Shown here in pieces: positions 21,359 to 31,506 of a stretch of DNA of 31,583 nucleotides (positions are counted from its first letter, which is position 1; each line of letters starts with the position of its first letter). Below the pieces are notes generated by a model. The model made no database searches. It had not been told where the DNA came from and worked only from the letters and a program-made list of their open reading frames with translations. The translations under genes and the position numbers were made by a program. This DNA is from JBFXIE01 sp050176255 (lineage in GTDB: Bacteria > Pseudomonadota > Gammaproteobacteria > Burkholderiales > Burkholderiaceae_C), in NCBI RefSeq assembly GCF_050176255.1, contig NZ_JBFXIE010000036.1. One strand, 5' to 3'.

Positions 21359-22201
21359 TTGTCTTCTACCACCCTCGCCCAAGCGCTGACCCAGGCCCAG
21401 GCCGGGGGGCTGGCGCGCATCGACGCGCAAATGCTGCTGCTGCACGTGCTGGGGCGCGCGCCCAACGACCGTGCCTGGCTGCTGGTGCATGACGGCGATG
21501 CGCTGACCGCCGCGGCCGTCGATCAGTACACCGCGCTGTGCGCACGCCGCGCCCGCGGCGAGCCCGTGGCTTACCTGACGGGGCGCAAGGAGTTCTGGGG
21601 CCTGCCACTGGCCGTGGACGCCCGGGTGCTGGACCCGCGCCCCGACACCGAGACGCTGGTCGGTTGGGCGCTGGAAGTGCTGGCCGCCCACCCCGCGCCG
21701 CGCGTGGCCGACCTGGGCACGGGCAGCGGCGCCATCGCCCTGGCACTGCAGCACGAGCGGCCCGACGCCCAGGTGCTGGCTGTGGATGCCAGCGCCGACG
21801 CCCTGGCCGTAGCCCGCGCCAACGCCCTGCGGCTGGGGCTGCCGGTGCGCTTTGCGCAGGGCAACTGGCTGCAAGGCGTGGCCGGGCCGTTTGACGCCAT
21901 CGTCAGCAACCCGCCCTACATCCCCGCGCTGGATCCGCACCTGGCCGCCCTCACCCACGAGCCGCTGGCCGCGCTGGCCAGCGGCGCCGATGGTCTGGAG
22001 GACATCCGCACCATCATCGCCCAGGCGCCCGCGCGGCTGGCACCCGGCGGCTGGCTGCTGCTGGAGCATGGCTGGGACCAGGCCGACGCCGTGCAAGCAC
22101 TGCTGCGCGACGCGGGTTTTGACCAGGTGCAAAGCCGCCGCGATTTGTCCGGCATAGCCCGATGCACTGGCGGGTCAATGCCCGGTGCCACCCCGCAGTG
22201 A
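21359..22201 (+). CDS. prmC: Release factor glutamine methyltransferase
   Basis: A 280-residue SAM-dependent methyltransferase that methylates the GGQ glutamine of RF1/RF2. An N-terminal helical domain (residues 1-80) includes the AYLTGRKEFWGLPLAVD segment typical of PrmC. The SAM site is VADLGTGSGAIALAL (about 112-126), and the catalytic NPPY motif is in VSNPPYIPALDPHL (about 182-195). The start is a TTG (21359), with AAGGA about 7 bases upstream inside a 48-bp repeat; no suitable ATG exists. It follows prfA, its substrate, after 56 bases, the common enterobacterial-like arrangement. Confidence 0.94.
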   Translation: MSSTTLAQALTQAQAGGLARIDAQMLLLHVLGRAPNDRAWLLVHDGDALTAAAVDQYTALCARRARGEPVAYLTGRKEFWGLPLAVDARVLDPRPDTETLVGWALEVLAAHPAPRVADLGTGSGAIALALQHERPDAQVLAVDASADALAVARANALRLGLPVRFAQGNWLQGVAGPFDAIVSNPPYIPALDPHLAALTHEPLAALASGADGLEDIRTIIAQAPARLAPGGWLLLEHGWDQADAVQALLRDAGFDQVQSRRDLSGIARCTGGSMPGATPQ

Positions 22202-22254
22202 AATAATCCACCCATCGACGCCCGGCTCCCGGGCGCCCATTTCAGGAGAACCCC

Positions 22255-22584
22255 ATGAGCGACGTCCAGCAACGCATCGACCAACTGGTCAAGACCAACG
22301 ACATCCTGCTGTTCATGAAAGGCAATGCCAGCTTTCCCATGTGCGGTTTTTCAGGCCGTGCCATCCAGATCCTCAAGGCCTGCGGCGTGGACCCCAAGAG
22401 CATCGCCACCGTGAACGTGCTGGAGGACCAGGAAATCCGCCAGGGCATCAAGGAATACAGCAACTGGCCCACCATTCCGCAGCTGTATGTGAAGGGCGAG
22501 TTCATCGGTGGCTCGGACATCATGATGGAGATGTACGAGTCCGGTGAACTGCAGCAAGTGCTGGACGCACGCAACGCCGCCTGA
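22255..22584 (+). CDS. grxD: Monothiol glutaredoxin
   Basis: A 109-residue Grx4-type monothiol glutaredoxin with the CGFS active site in FPMCGFSGRAIQILKACG (about residue 30), the TIPQLYVKGEFIGGSDIMME glutathione-binding segment and a WP-x-TIPQ cis-proline. Proteins of this class ligate a [2Fe-2S] cluster with glutathione as a dimer and act in iron-sulfur cluster trafficking, not disulfide reduction. A CAGGAG ribosome-binding site precedes the ATG. It lies 53 bases behind prmC and is closed by a strong terminator. Confidence 0.95.
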   Translation: MSDVQQRIDQLVKTNDILLFMKGNASFPMCGFSGRAIQILKACGVDPKSIATVNVLEDQEIRQGIKEYSNWPTIPQLYVKGEFIGGSDIMMEMYESGELQQVLDARNAA

Positions 22585-22610
22585 CACCCCTTAGCCGCCG
22601 CACCGCCACC

Positions 22611-22637
22611 AACCGCCCGCCCAGGGCGGTTTTTTTT
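22611..22637 (+). terminator. Rho-independent terminator after grxD
   Basis: CCGCCC (22613-22618) pairs with GGGCGG (22624-22629) with AA/TT extension, followed by eight T. It ends the hemA-prfA-prmC-grxD cluster. Confidence 0.85.
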
Positions 22638-22758
22638 GCCCATAGGGCCGGCCAGGCGCCATAGCGCAGGCCCGCTACACTCAAGGTGACCCATAGCCTC
22701 GTGTCCATGTGCCCCCGGCTTGACTCTCTGCAGGCGCGGGGCCCAGCACCATCGCTTC

Positions 22759-24090
22759 ATGTCACTGTCCGAAAGCCTCTTCGTCCTCATCGCCCTCATC
22801 GGGGCCAGCGCATTTTTCTCGCTGGCCGAGATTTCCCTGGCCGCGTCGCGCCGGCTGCGGCTGCGCCAGCTGGCCGACGAGGGCAACTACCGCGCCGGCC
22901 GTGTGCTGCAGTTGCAGGAAACCCCTGGCGACTACTTCACCGCCGTGCAGATCGGCCAGAACGCCGTGGCGGTGCTGGGCGGCATCGTGGGCGAAGGGGC
23001 GCTGAGCCCGCACTTTTCCCGCTTCTTCGGCCTGTGGCTGGGCCAGGCACCCGCACAGACGGCGGGTTTTTTGCTGTCGTTCACCGTCATCACGTCGCTG
23101 TTCATCCTGTTTGCCGACTTGTTCCCCAAGCGCATGGGCATGGCCGAGCCTGAGCGACTGGCCGTGCGCGTGGTAGCCCCCATGCAGGCCGCGATGGCAC
23201 TGCTGCGGCCCCTCGTGTGGCTCTACAGCCGCTGCGCGGATCTGCTGTTTCGCGCGCTGGGCATGAACGCCTTGCGCGACGACCGCGTCACATCCGACGA
23301 CATCCTGGCCATGATGGAAGCCGGTGCGCGCGCAGGCGTGCTGGCTGCGCGCGAACAGCAGGTGATCGAGAACGTGTTCGAGCTGGACTCGCGCAGCGTG
23401 ACCAGCGCCATGTCGCCGCGCGACCGCGTGGCCTACTTTCTGAGCGACGACCCCGACACGGTGATCCGCGCACGCATTGCCGCCGAGCCGTTTTCCACCT
23501 ACCCGGTGTGCGAGGGCGACATCGACCATGTGGTGGGCTATGTCGATGCCAAGGATTTGTTTCAGCGCTTGCTCAACAACCAGCCGATCTCGCTGACCGA
23601 TGAAGAATTGGTGCGCAAGGTGCTCGTGGTGCCCGACCGGCTGTCGCTGGCCGAGGTGCTGGACCAGTTCCGCCAGGTGCATGAGGACTTCGCGGTCATC
23701 GTCAACGAATACAGCCTGGTGGTGGGCGTGGTCACGCTCAACGACGTGATGAGCACCGTGATGGGCGACCTGGTGGGCCCGGACGATGAGGAGCAGATCG
23801 TGCGCCGGGACGAACATTCATGGCTCATCGACGGCGCCACGCCCGTGAGCGATGTGCAGCATGCTCTGGGCCTGGACGAGCTGCCCCATGCCGACGAATA
23901 TGAAACCCTGGCAGGCTTTTTGATGGAGATGCTGCGCCGCGTGCCGCGCCGCACCGACAGCGTGACCTTCGGAGGCTACAAGTTCGAGGTGCTGGACGTG
24001 GACAGCTACCGCATTGACCAGGTCATGGTGTCGCGGCTAAGCCCTGCGCCGGTGGCTGCCGCGGCTCAGGCTTCCGAAGTGCGCTCTTGA
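22759..24090 (+). CDS. CNNM/CBS/CorC_HlyC-domain membrane protein (hemolysin-like)
   Basis: A 443-residue protein. A CNNM (DUF21) membrane domain occupies about residues 1-195 with segments SLFVLIALIGASAFFSLAEI, VAVLGGIVGEGA, TVITSLFILFADLFPK and a re-entrant region. Two CBS domains follow (about 205-330, starting MSPRDRVAYFLSDD). A C-terminal CorC_HlyC domain (about 345-435: RRDEHSWLIDGATPVSDVQ, ETLAGFLMEMLRRVPRR) closes the protein. Family members are linked to magnesium/cobalt transport; older names call them hemolysins. The actual transported ion is unknown. The ATG 22759 follows the grxD terminator by about 120 bases, so it has its own promoter. The last 25 bases overlap the convergent lytic transglycosylase gene. 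Confidence 0.9.
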   Translation: MSLSESLFVLIALIGASAFFSLAEISLAASRRLRLRQLADEGNYRAGRVLQLQETPGDYFTAVQIGQNAVAVLGGIVGEGALSPHFSRFFGLWLGQAPAQTAGFLLSFTVITSLFILFADLFPKRMGMAEPERLAVRVVAPMQAAMALLRPLVWLYSRCADLLFRALGMNALRDDRVTSDDILAMMEAGARAGVLAAREQQVIENVFELDSRSVTSAMSPRDRVAYFLSDDPDTVIRARIAAEPFSTYPVCEGDIDHVVGYVDAKDLFQRLLNNQPISLTDEELVRKVLVVPDRLSLAEVLDQFRQVHEDFAVIVNEYSLVVGVVTLNDVMSTVMGDLVGPDDEEQIVRRDEHSWLIDGATPVSDVQHALGLDELPHADEYETLAGFLMEMLRRVPRRTDSVTFGGYKFEVLDVDSYRIDQVMVSRLSPAPVAAAAQASEVRS

Positions 24091-24739
24091 TAGAACCAGC
24101 TGCGCTGCGCCGCAAACACCGCGCTGGGGTACGGCGCCTTGCCGCGGCTGCCGTTGTAGCGCCCGAGCGCCATGTACAGATCGCCCCGCTCGCGGTCGAG
24201 GTAGTGGCGCAATATCACGCAACCAAAACGCAGGTTGGTCTGCATGTGAAACAGCTTGCCGGGGTCGCCGTCGCCGATCACGCGCGTCCAAAACGGCATC
24301 ACCTGCATGTAGCCGCGCGCGCCCACAGGCGAGATGGCGAACTTGCGAAACGCGCTTTCCACCTGAATCAGGCCCAGCACCAGTGACACATCAAGCCCGG
24401 CACGCTTGGACTCGTACCAAACCGTCTGCAGGAAGTCGCGGCGAACCTCCCACGCGGGCTTGCGCTGGCGCAGGCGATCACTCATGGTTCCCAGCCACCG
24501 CAGGTACAGCAGGCGGGCCTCGGTGGTGGCAAACAGAGGCTCGGGTGGCGCAAGGTCTGCCACCGCAGAACTAAGCGCGGTCCGCACGGAGTCGATCAGC
24601 GGCTCTTCCAGCTGCCCCCCGGCATGCGCCAGCGAGGGCGCGCCCAGCCATGCGGCAGGCCCAGCCGCCAGCGACACCAGACAGGCCCGGCGCGACAGGC
24701 CCTGCCGCCATTGCACACCCTGAAAATCCACCGCTGCAC

Positions 24740-24743
<4 letters not shown>
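24066..24743 (-). CDS. Lytic transglycosylase, SLT domain
   Basis: A 225-residue exported protein. A twin-arginine-like stretch (SRRACLVSLAAGPAAWLGAP) and AHA cleavage point form the signal region (residues 17-41). The SLT catalytic domain runs from about 113 with SLVLGLIQVESAFRKFAISP, whose Glu in VES is the catalytic acid, then VGARGYMQVMPFW and the motif GRYNGSRG. It cleaves the glycan strand of peptidoglycan to form 1,6-anhydromuramic ends. The start overlaps the proS stop by 4 bases (ATGA), showing translational coupling. Its 3' end overlaps the convergent CNNM gene by 25 bases. Whether the signal is Tat or Sec is uncertain because only one RR and a long hydrophobic core are seen. Confidence 0.9.
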
Positions 24744-26485
<1,742 letters not shown>

Positions 26486-26515
26486 TGAACGCGCTTGACA
26501 ACTGTGTTGCTGAAC

Positions 26516-26543
26516 TTGCCGCAGACAGGGCTGCGTGCATAAT
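26516..26543 (+). promoter_or_regulatory. Candidate rppH promoter
   Basis: TTGCCG (26516-26521) and CATAAT (26538-26543) are separated by 16 bases in the 89-bp proS/rppH divergent gap. Consensus is moderate. Confidence 0.45.
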
Positions 26544-26574
26544 GACCACAGTTTTAAAGAATTAGGGTTAGATT

Positions 26575-27264
26575 ATGCTTGACAGGGACGGTTTTCGCCC
26601 AAACGTCGGCATCATCCTGCTCAACCAAAGAAACCAGGTATTCTGGGGCAAGCGCATCCGAACCCACAGCTGGCAGTTTCCGCAAGGTGGCATTGACCGA
26701 GGAGAAAACCCGGAGCAAGCCATGTTCCGCGAACTGCACGAAGAGGTAGGACTGCTGCCAAACCAGGTACGTGTGATTGCCCGCACCCGGGACTGGTTGC
26801 GCTACGAGGTGCCTGACCGGTACATCCGCCGCGACGCGCGCGGACACTACAAAGGCCAGAAACAAATCTGGTATCTGCTGCAGCTTCTGGGCCACGACTG
26901 GGATCTGAACCTGCGCGCCACCAACCACCCCGAGTTCGACGCGTGGCGCTGGAATGACTATTGGGTGCCGCTGGATGTGGTGGTCGATTTCAAGCGCGGC
27001 GTGTACGAGATGGCGCTGACCGAGCTGTCGCGCTTTCTCCCCCGGCATGAGCAACGCAACCGTTACCTGCGCAGCGGCATGCGGTCGCGTGACTCTGAAG
27101 GCAGCCATACACCCATGCAGCGGGCTGGCTCCCTGCTGGTCAAGCCCGGCATGGAGTTGCCTCCCGGAGCCAGCTTTGATCCCGATCCGCAAAACAGCAT
27201 ACCTGCGCCGCTGGTTGAAACGGCATCAGCCAGCGCTCCACCCAGAAAACCTGCCAGTGTGTGA
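26575..27264 (+). CDS. rppH: RNA 5'-pyrophosphohydrolase
   Basis: A 229-residue Nudix hydrolase starting MLDRDGFRPNVGIILLNQRN, the RppH signature. The Nudix box GGIDRGENPEQAMFRELHEE then VGL (about residues 38-60) has all metal-binding glutamates. WLRYEVPDRYIRRDARGHYK and KQIWYLLQLLG are RppH-specific. It removes pyrophosphate from the 5' end of mRNA to trigger RNase E decay. The E. coli protein is 176 residues; here about 50 additional C-terminal residues (from SRDSEG on) are Pro/Ala/Ser-rich and appear disordered, as seen in related betaproteobacteria. Convergent with proB, with a 19-base gap. Confidence 0.95.
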   Translation: MLDRDGFRPNVGIILLNQRNQVFWGKRIRTHSWQFPQGGIDRGENPEQAMFRELHEEVGLLPNQVRVIARTRDWLRYEVPDRYIRRDARGHYKGQKQIWYLLQLLGHDWDLNLRATNHPEFDAWRWNDYWVPLDVVVDFKRGVYEMALTELSRFLPRHEQRNRYLRSGMRSRDSEGSHTPMQRAGSLLVKPGMELPPGASFDPDPQNSIPAPLVETASASAPPRKPASV

Positions 27265-27283
27265 TGTGGGCTGCCCGGCCCCG

Positions 27284-28423
27284 TCAGGCGCCGGACACAA
27301 CCATGTTGTCGCGATGCACCATCTCGGGCTCGGCGGCATAGCCCAGCAGACGCTCAAAATCTGCTGACGGCCGGCGGCACAGCAGACGCGCTTCGGCGCT
27401 GGCGTAATTGGCCAGGCCGCGGGCGATCTCTGCACCCGCAGCATCGCGAACGGCGATCACGTCGCCACGCGCGAAGTCGCCCTCGACGGAAACCATCCCG
27501 ATGGGCAGCAGGCTCTTGCCTTCGTCACGCAGCTTGGCCGCTGCGCCCGCATCGACCGTCACCGAGCCGCGCAGTTGCAGGTGGTCAGCCATCCATTGCT
27601 TGCGGGCCTGATTTTTCTGAGTCTGCGCCACGAGCAGCGTGCCAATGGCTTCGCCACGCGCCAGGCGCAGCAGCACGTCACGCTCGCGACCCCATGCAAT
27701 GACGGTGGACGCGCCCGAGCCCGCAGCGCGCTTGGCCGCCAAAATCTTGGTGATCATCCCACCCTTGCCGATACTGGAGCCGGCGCCGCCAGCCATCACT
27801 TCCAGCGCGGCATCACCAGCCTGCGCCTCGTGCACAAACTGCGCCTGCGGGTCGCGGCGCGGGTCGGCGGTGTACAAGCCCTTCTGATCGGTCAGGATGA
27901 CGAGGGCATCGGCCTCAACCAGATTGGCCACCAGAGCGCCCAGCGTGTCGTTGTCGCCGAACTTGATTTCGTCGGTGACAACGGTGTCGTTTTCGTTGAT
28001 AACCGGCACCACGCCCAGGCGCAGCAAGGTCAGCAGCGTGGAGCGGGCATTCAGGTAGCGCTCGCGGTCGGCCAGGTCGGCGTGGGTCAGCAACACCTGC
28101 GCGCTGCCTATGCGCTGCTCGCGCAGCTTGGTCTCGTACATCTGGGCCAGGCCCATTTGCCCCACGGCGGCGGCGGCCTGCAGTTCGTGGATCTCGCTGG
28201 GGCGCGCTGACCAGCCCAGGCGCTTCATGCCCTCTGCGATGGCGCCGCTGGAGACCATGATGACTTCACGCGACTCGCCGCCCTCGCCTCGCACCAGCGC
28301 AGCCAGTTGGCGGCTCCACTCCCCAATGGCAATCTCATCCAGCCCCCGCCCCTCATTGGTGACGAGGCTGGAGCCTACCTTGACCACGATGCGACGTGCG
28401 TCGCGCAATACACTGGACACCAT
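27284..28423 (-). CDS. proB: Glutamate 5-kinase
   Basis: A 379-residue kinase catalysing the first step of proline synthesis, glutamate to gamma-glutamyl phosphate. The amino-acid-kinase domain (about 1-265) shows RRIVVKVGSSLVTNEGRGLD, IMVSSGAIAEGMKRLG, PVINENDTVVTDEIKFGDND and the GSSIGKGGMITKILAAKRAA segment. A C-terminal PUA domain (about 285-370; LRGSVTVDAGAAAKL) is typical of the full-length bacterial enzyme. Feedback inhibition by proline is known for the family. It follows obgE in the same direction. The 84-base gap contains a 48-bp repeat, and the start is preceded by AT-rich sequence (TATAAAAA) without a Shine-Dalgarno sequence. Confidence 0.96.
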   Translation of the reverse strand: MVSSVLRDARRIVVKVGSSLVTNEGRGLDEIAIGEWSRQLAALVRGEGGESREVIMVSSGAIAEGMKRLGWSARPSEIHELQAAAAVGQMGLAQMYETKLREQRIGSAQVLLTHADLADRERYLNARSTLLTLLRLGVVPVINENDTVVTDEIKFGDNDTLGALVANLVEADALVILTDQKGLYTADPRRDPQAQFVHEAQAGDAALEVMAGGAGSSIGKGGMITKILAAKRAAGSGASTVIAWGRERDVLLRLARGEAIGTLLVAQTQKNQARKQWMADHLQLRGSVTVDAGAAAKLRDEGKSLLPIGMVSVEGDFARGDVIAVRDAAGAEIARGLANYASAEARLLCRRPSADFERLLGYAAEPEMVHRDNMVVSGA

Positions 28424-28438
28424 TTTTTATAAAAATTG

Positions 28439-28486
28439 GCTCTAGCCCTTATAAAACAAGCGCCAGAAGCTATTAAATATATAGCA
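28439..28486 (+). repeat. 48-bp dispersed repeat copy 9
   Basis: Full-length copy (GCTCTAGCCCTTATA, CAAGCGCCAGAAGCTAT, ATAGCA) with the GCTAT/ATAGC second hairpin intact. It lies in the obgE-proB gap, in the orientation opposite to the genes. A further 15-base beginning of another copy (CCTCCGGCCCTTGCG) follows at 28493 and runs to the obgE stop codon. Confidence 0.88.
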
Positions 28487-28507
28487 ATTCAACCTCCGGC
28501 CCTTGCG

Positions 28508-29584
28508 TCACGGCTGTGCAGGCAGCTGATCAGCGAAGCGCGGATCCACCTCAACCGGCGCATTTTGCGCAAGCTGCTGGGCGTGCACATGCTGAAAGAT
28601 GGACTGCACCAGAGACTCGCAACCCTCGCGCGTCAACGCGGAGATTTCGAACACCGGCCCCTTCCACTTGAAGCGCTTCACGAAGTCCTTGACCCGCTCT
28701 GCGCGCTCCTCGGCTGGCACCATGTCCAGCTTGTTGAGCACAAGCCAGCGCGGCTTCTCAAACAGCTGGGTATCGTATTTTTTCAGCTCACCCACGATGG
28801 CCTTGGCCTGCGCCACCGGATCGACGGTATCGTCGAAAGGCGCCAGATCCACCACATGCAGCAGTAGCCGTGTGCGCTGCAAGTGGCGCAAAAACTGGTG
28901 GCCCAAACCCGCGCCTTCGGATGCGCCCTCGATCAGGCCTGGAATGTCGGCGATGACGAAACTCTGCTCAGGCCCCACACGCACCACACCCAGATTGGGG
29001 TGCAAGGTGGTGAACGGATAGTCGGCAATCTTCGGCCGGGCGTTGGACACGGCCGCGATGAAAGTGGACTTGCCCGCATTGGGCATGCCCAGCAGGCCTA
29101 CATCAGCCAGCACCTTGAGTTCGAGCTTGAGGTTTTTGCGCTCGCCGGGCCAGCCCGGCGTTTTCTGGCGAGGAGCGCGATTGATGGCGCTCTTGAAACG
29201 CATATTGCCGAAGCCACCATCGCCGCCTTTGGCGATCGTGATTACCTCGCCCGGCGTGAGCAACTCGTACAGCACTTCGCCGGTGTCGGCGTCGCTAATG
29301 ATGGTGCCCACGGGCATCTTGAGGGTGATATCTGAGCCAGCCGCCCCAAACATGTCGGAACCCTTGCCATGCTCTCCACGCTTGGCCTCGTGGCGGCGTG
29401 AGTAGCGAAAGTCCACCAGCGTATTGAGGTTAGGGTCTGCCACCGCAAACACATGCCCTCCGCGGCCGCCATCGCCACCGTCAGGCCCACCAAACTCTTT
29501 GTATTTCTCGTGCCGAAACGAGACACAGCCATTGCCACCGTCGCCCGCGGCAACGTCGATAAAGGCTTCGTCAACAAACTTCAT
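28508..29584 (-). CDS. obgE: Obg-family GTPase (CgtA)
   Basis: A 358-residue ribosome-assembly GTPase. The glycine-rich Obg fold fills residues 1-158 (AGDGGNGCVSFRHEKYKEFG, GGDGGRGGHVF). The G domain follows with G1 GMPNAGKST (about residue 166), G2/G3 region YPFTTLHPNLG and DIPGLIEGASEGAGLGHQFL, G4 NKLD and G5 region SALTREG. It binds the 50S subunit and links growth to the stringent response. It follows rplU-rpmA in the same direction after a terminator, an almost universal bacterial order. ATG 29584 gives the canonical MKFVDEAFIDV start. Confidence 0.97.
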   Translation of the reverse strand: MKFVDEAFIDVAAGDGGNGCVSFRHEKYKEFGGPDGGDGGRGGHVFAVADPNLNTLVDFRYSRRHEAKRGEHGKGSDMFGAAGSDITLKMPVGTIISDADTGEVLYELLTPGEVITIAKGGDGGFGNMRFKSAINRAPRQKTPGWPGERKNLKLELKVLADVGLLGMPNAGKSTFIAAVSNARPKIADYPFTTLHPNLGVVRVGPEQSFVIADIPGLIEGASEGAGLGHQFLRHLQRTRLLLHVVDLAPFDDTVDPVAQAKAIVGELKKYDTQLFEKPRWLVLNKLDMVPAEERAERVKDFVKRFKWKGPVFEISALTREGCESLVQSIFQHVHAQQLAQNAPVEVDPRFADQLPAQP

Positions 29585-29681
29585 GGGTATCCAGTTTACA
29601 GAAGCGCACCCACGTCAACGTGGTGCCGAAGAGTAGTTGCGCCTGAGCGCATCAAGAAACCGCGCATGCGCCGAAAACAAC

Positions 29682-29705
29682 AAAGCCCCGACGGGTCGGG
29701 GCTTT
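29682..29705 (-). terminator. Terminator between rpmA and obgE
   Basis: AAAGCCCCGAC/GTCGGGGCTTT forms an 11-bp stem over GG; on the minus strand it is followed by GTTGTTTT. It likely reduces read-through from the abundant rplU-rpmA transcript into obgE-proB. Confidence 0.8.
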
Positions 29706-29731
29706 GCAATCGCGATGGTGGCGCAATGCCT

Positions 29732-29989
29732 TTACGCGGGGGTCACGCTGACCGTGTGCTTGGACAGTGCGCCCTTGGTGCCGAAAGACACATGGCCATC
29801 CACCAAGGCAAACAACGTGTGATCCTTGCCCAATCCGACATTCACGCCGGGATGGATACGCGTACCGCGCTGACGGACAATGATAGAACCTGCGCTGATC
29901 AGCTCACCACCGTAAGCCTTCACGCCGAGCATTTTGGGCTTGGAATCGCGCCCGTTTCGCGTAGAGCCGCCGCCTTTTTTCTGTGCCAT
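29732..29989 (-). CDS. rpmA: 50S ribosomal protein L27
   Basis: An 85-residue protein with the canonical MAQKKGGGSTRNGRDSKPKM N-terminus, which reaches the peptidyl-transferase centre, and the GSIIVRQRGTRIHPG core. No N-terminal cleavable extension is present. It is 17 bases behind rplU, with a GGGAG ribosome-binding site, and is closed by a strong terminator. Confidence 0.98.
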   Translation of the reverse strand: MAQKKGGGSTRNGRDSKPKMLGVKAYGGELISAGSIIVRQRGTRIHPGVNVGLGKDHTLFALVDGHVSFGTKGALSKHTVSVTPA

Positions 29990-30006
29990 GACATCAGCTC
30001 CCTGTT

Positions 30007-30318
30007 TTAAGCAGCAATCGCCTGGATCTGCAGTTCTGTGAACTGCTGGCGATGACCTTGACGTTTCTGATAGTGCTTGCGACGACGCATCTTGAAGATG
30101 CGCACTTTATCGTGCTTGCCGTGAGCCACGACCGTAGCCGTCACTGTTGCGCCGGAAACCAGGGGAGTGCCAACCTTGAGCTCAGCGCCGTTGCCGACGG
30201 CAAGAACCTGGTCAATCACAATCTCCTGGCCTACTTCCGCAGCAATCTGTTCTACCTTAATTTTTTCGCCAGCGGCAACGCGATACTGCTTGCCGCCGGT
30301 TTTTATGACCGCGTACAT
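30007..30318 (-). CDS. rplU: 50S ribosomal protein L21
   Basis: A 103-residue protein, the same length as E. coli L21. It begins MYAVIKTGGKQYRVAAGEKI, with the conserved KMRRRKHYQKRQGHRQQFTE near the C-terminus that contacts 23S rRNA. The start was set at 30318 because GAGG lies just upstream and the family starts here; longer frames run into the promoter. First gene of rplU-rpmA. Confidence 0.98.
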   Translation of the reverse strand: MYAVIKTGGKQYRVAAGEKIKVEQIAAEVGQEIVIDQVLAVGNGAELKVGTPLVSGATVTATVVAHGKHDKVRIFKMRRRKHYQKRQGHRQQFTELQIQAIAA

Positions 30319-30370
30319 GTAAACCTCATTTGTCTTGGAGTTCTGCAGACGAATTTCTACAGAACCTGTG

Positions 30371-30399
30371 ATTGTATCACCAAGGCAAAACGGGGGCAA
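30371..30399 (-). promoter_or_regulatory. rplU-rpmA promoter
   Basis: On the minus strand TTGCCC (30394-30399) and TACAAT (30371-30376) are separated by exactly 17 bases, a good sigma-70 promoter about 50 bases upstream of the rplU start. Confidence 0.7.
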
Positions 30400-30462
30400 A
30401 TCTACCGTCGCCTCGTCTTCGAAAGCTCAGTGCGACACGGGGCACGCAGCCTGGCTGCTTCC

Positions 30463-30468
30463 TATAAT
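30463..30468 (+). promoter_or_regulatory. -10 element of ispB promoter
   Basis: A perfect TATAAT 30 bases before the proposed TTG start of ispB; the matching -35 is poor. Confidence 0.45.
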
Positions 30469-30498
30469 CGGCCTTTCATTTCCACACCAGCAAGCACC

Positions 30499-31482
30499 TT
30501 GGCCGCCAACTCCCCCAGCACCGCCGCCACCCTCGCACTGATTGCCGACGACATGCGAGAGGTGGACAAGGTCATAGCATCACGACTTCAATCATCGGTC
30601 TCTCTGGTGGGAGAGGTCGCTCAGTACATCATCTCAGCTGGCGGAAAGCGTCTGCGCCCTGCATTACTGCTTCTGGTGAGTGGCGCTCTGGGCTACAAGG
30701 GCGAGCAACGGTTCAATCTTGCAGCGGTAGTGGAATTCATCCACACAGCCACTCTCCTGCACGATGATGTGGTGGACGAGTCCACTCTGCGTCGGGGGCG
30801 CCCCACAGCGAACGAGAGCTTTGGCAATCCTGCAAGTGTGCTAGTGGGCGATTTTCTCCATTCACGCGCCTTTCAAATGGTGGTCAGCACCAACAACTTG
30901 CGCGTAATGCAAACCTTGGCTGACGCCACCAACGTGATCGCGGAAGGCGAAGTCCAGCAGCTCATGAATACACATGACGCATCCCTGGACGAAGCCGGCT
31001 ACCTGAACGTCATACGATCCAAAACAGCAAAACTGTTTGAGGCCAGCGCTCGCATCGCTGCAATCCTCGCGGGCAGCCCGCCCGCCACGGAGCAAGCTTG
31101 TGCCGAATACGGCCAGGCACTCGGCACAGCCTTCCAAGTCATCGACGATGTACTCGACTATGACGGCAATGCGCAGGAGATGGGGAAAAACCTGGGCGAC
31201 GACCTGCGTGAAGGCAAAGTGACCCTTCCCCTCATCATTGCCATGCAGCGTGGCAACGAGGCGCAACGCGAACTACTGCGCCGCGTCATCGAGACCGGTG
31301 CCACCGATGAACTTGCGCCCGTCATCGCCGTCATCCGTGATACCGGCGCATTGACCGCAACTCGTGAAGCGGCGGCGGCGCAGGCACAACTGGCCGTGGA
31401 CGCTGCAGAGAAGCTACCGCCCAATCTGTACACCAAAGGTTTGCTACAATTAGCGGCTCAGCTACTTGACAGACGCGTCTGA
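30499..31482 (+). CDS. ispB: Polyprenyl (octaprenyl) diphosphate synthase
   Basis: A 327-residue trans-isoprenyl diphosphate synthase making the ubiquinone side chain. The first Asp-rich motif is LLHDDVVDESTLRRGRPTAN (FARM), and the second is FQVIDDVLDYDG (SARM). GGKRLRPALLLLVSG is the conserved IPP-binding start. The octaprenyl product length is the norm for ubiquinone-8 betaproteobacteria but is inferred. The start is taken as TTG at 30499: the family begins about 15 residues before MREVDKVI, the frame has no ATG before 30553, and the TTG lies 30 bases behind a TATAAT. Divergent from rplU, the standard arrangement. Confidence 0.93.
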   Translation: MAANSPSTAATLALIADDMREVDKVIASRLQSSVSLVGEVAQYIISAGGKRLRPALLLLVSGALGYKGEQRFNLAAVVEFIHTATLLHDDVVDESTLRRGRPTANESFGNPASVLVGDFLHSRAFQMVVSTNNLRVMQTLADATNVIAEGEVQQLMNTHDASLDEAGYLNVIRSKTAKLFEASARIAAILAGSPPATEQACAEYGQALGTAFQVIDDVLDYDGNAQEMGKNLGDDLREGKVTLPLIIAMQRGNEAQRELLRRVIETGATDELAPVIAVIRDTGALTATREAAAAQAQLAVDAAEKLPPNLYTKGLLQLAAQLLDRRV

Positions 31483-31506
31483 TTGCGTGTGTTCGATGAG
31501 GAGCAT

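Noticed and set aside
26495..26500. TTGACA as -35 for rppH
   Set aside because: Distance to the nearest -10 candidate is about 37 bases, too far; TTGCCG at 26516 fits better.
31466..31494. TTGACA (31466-31471) as tRNA-Pro promoter
   Set aside because: No recognisable -10 at the correct spacing; the tRNA may instead be transcribed from ispB or from the TACAAT at 31445.
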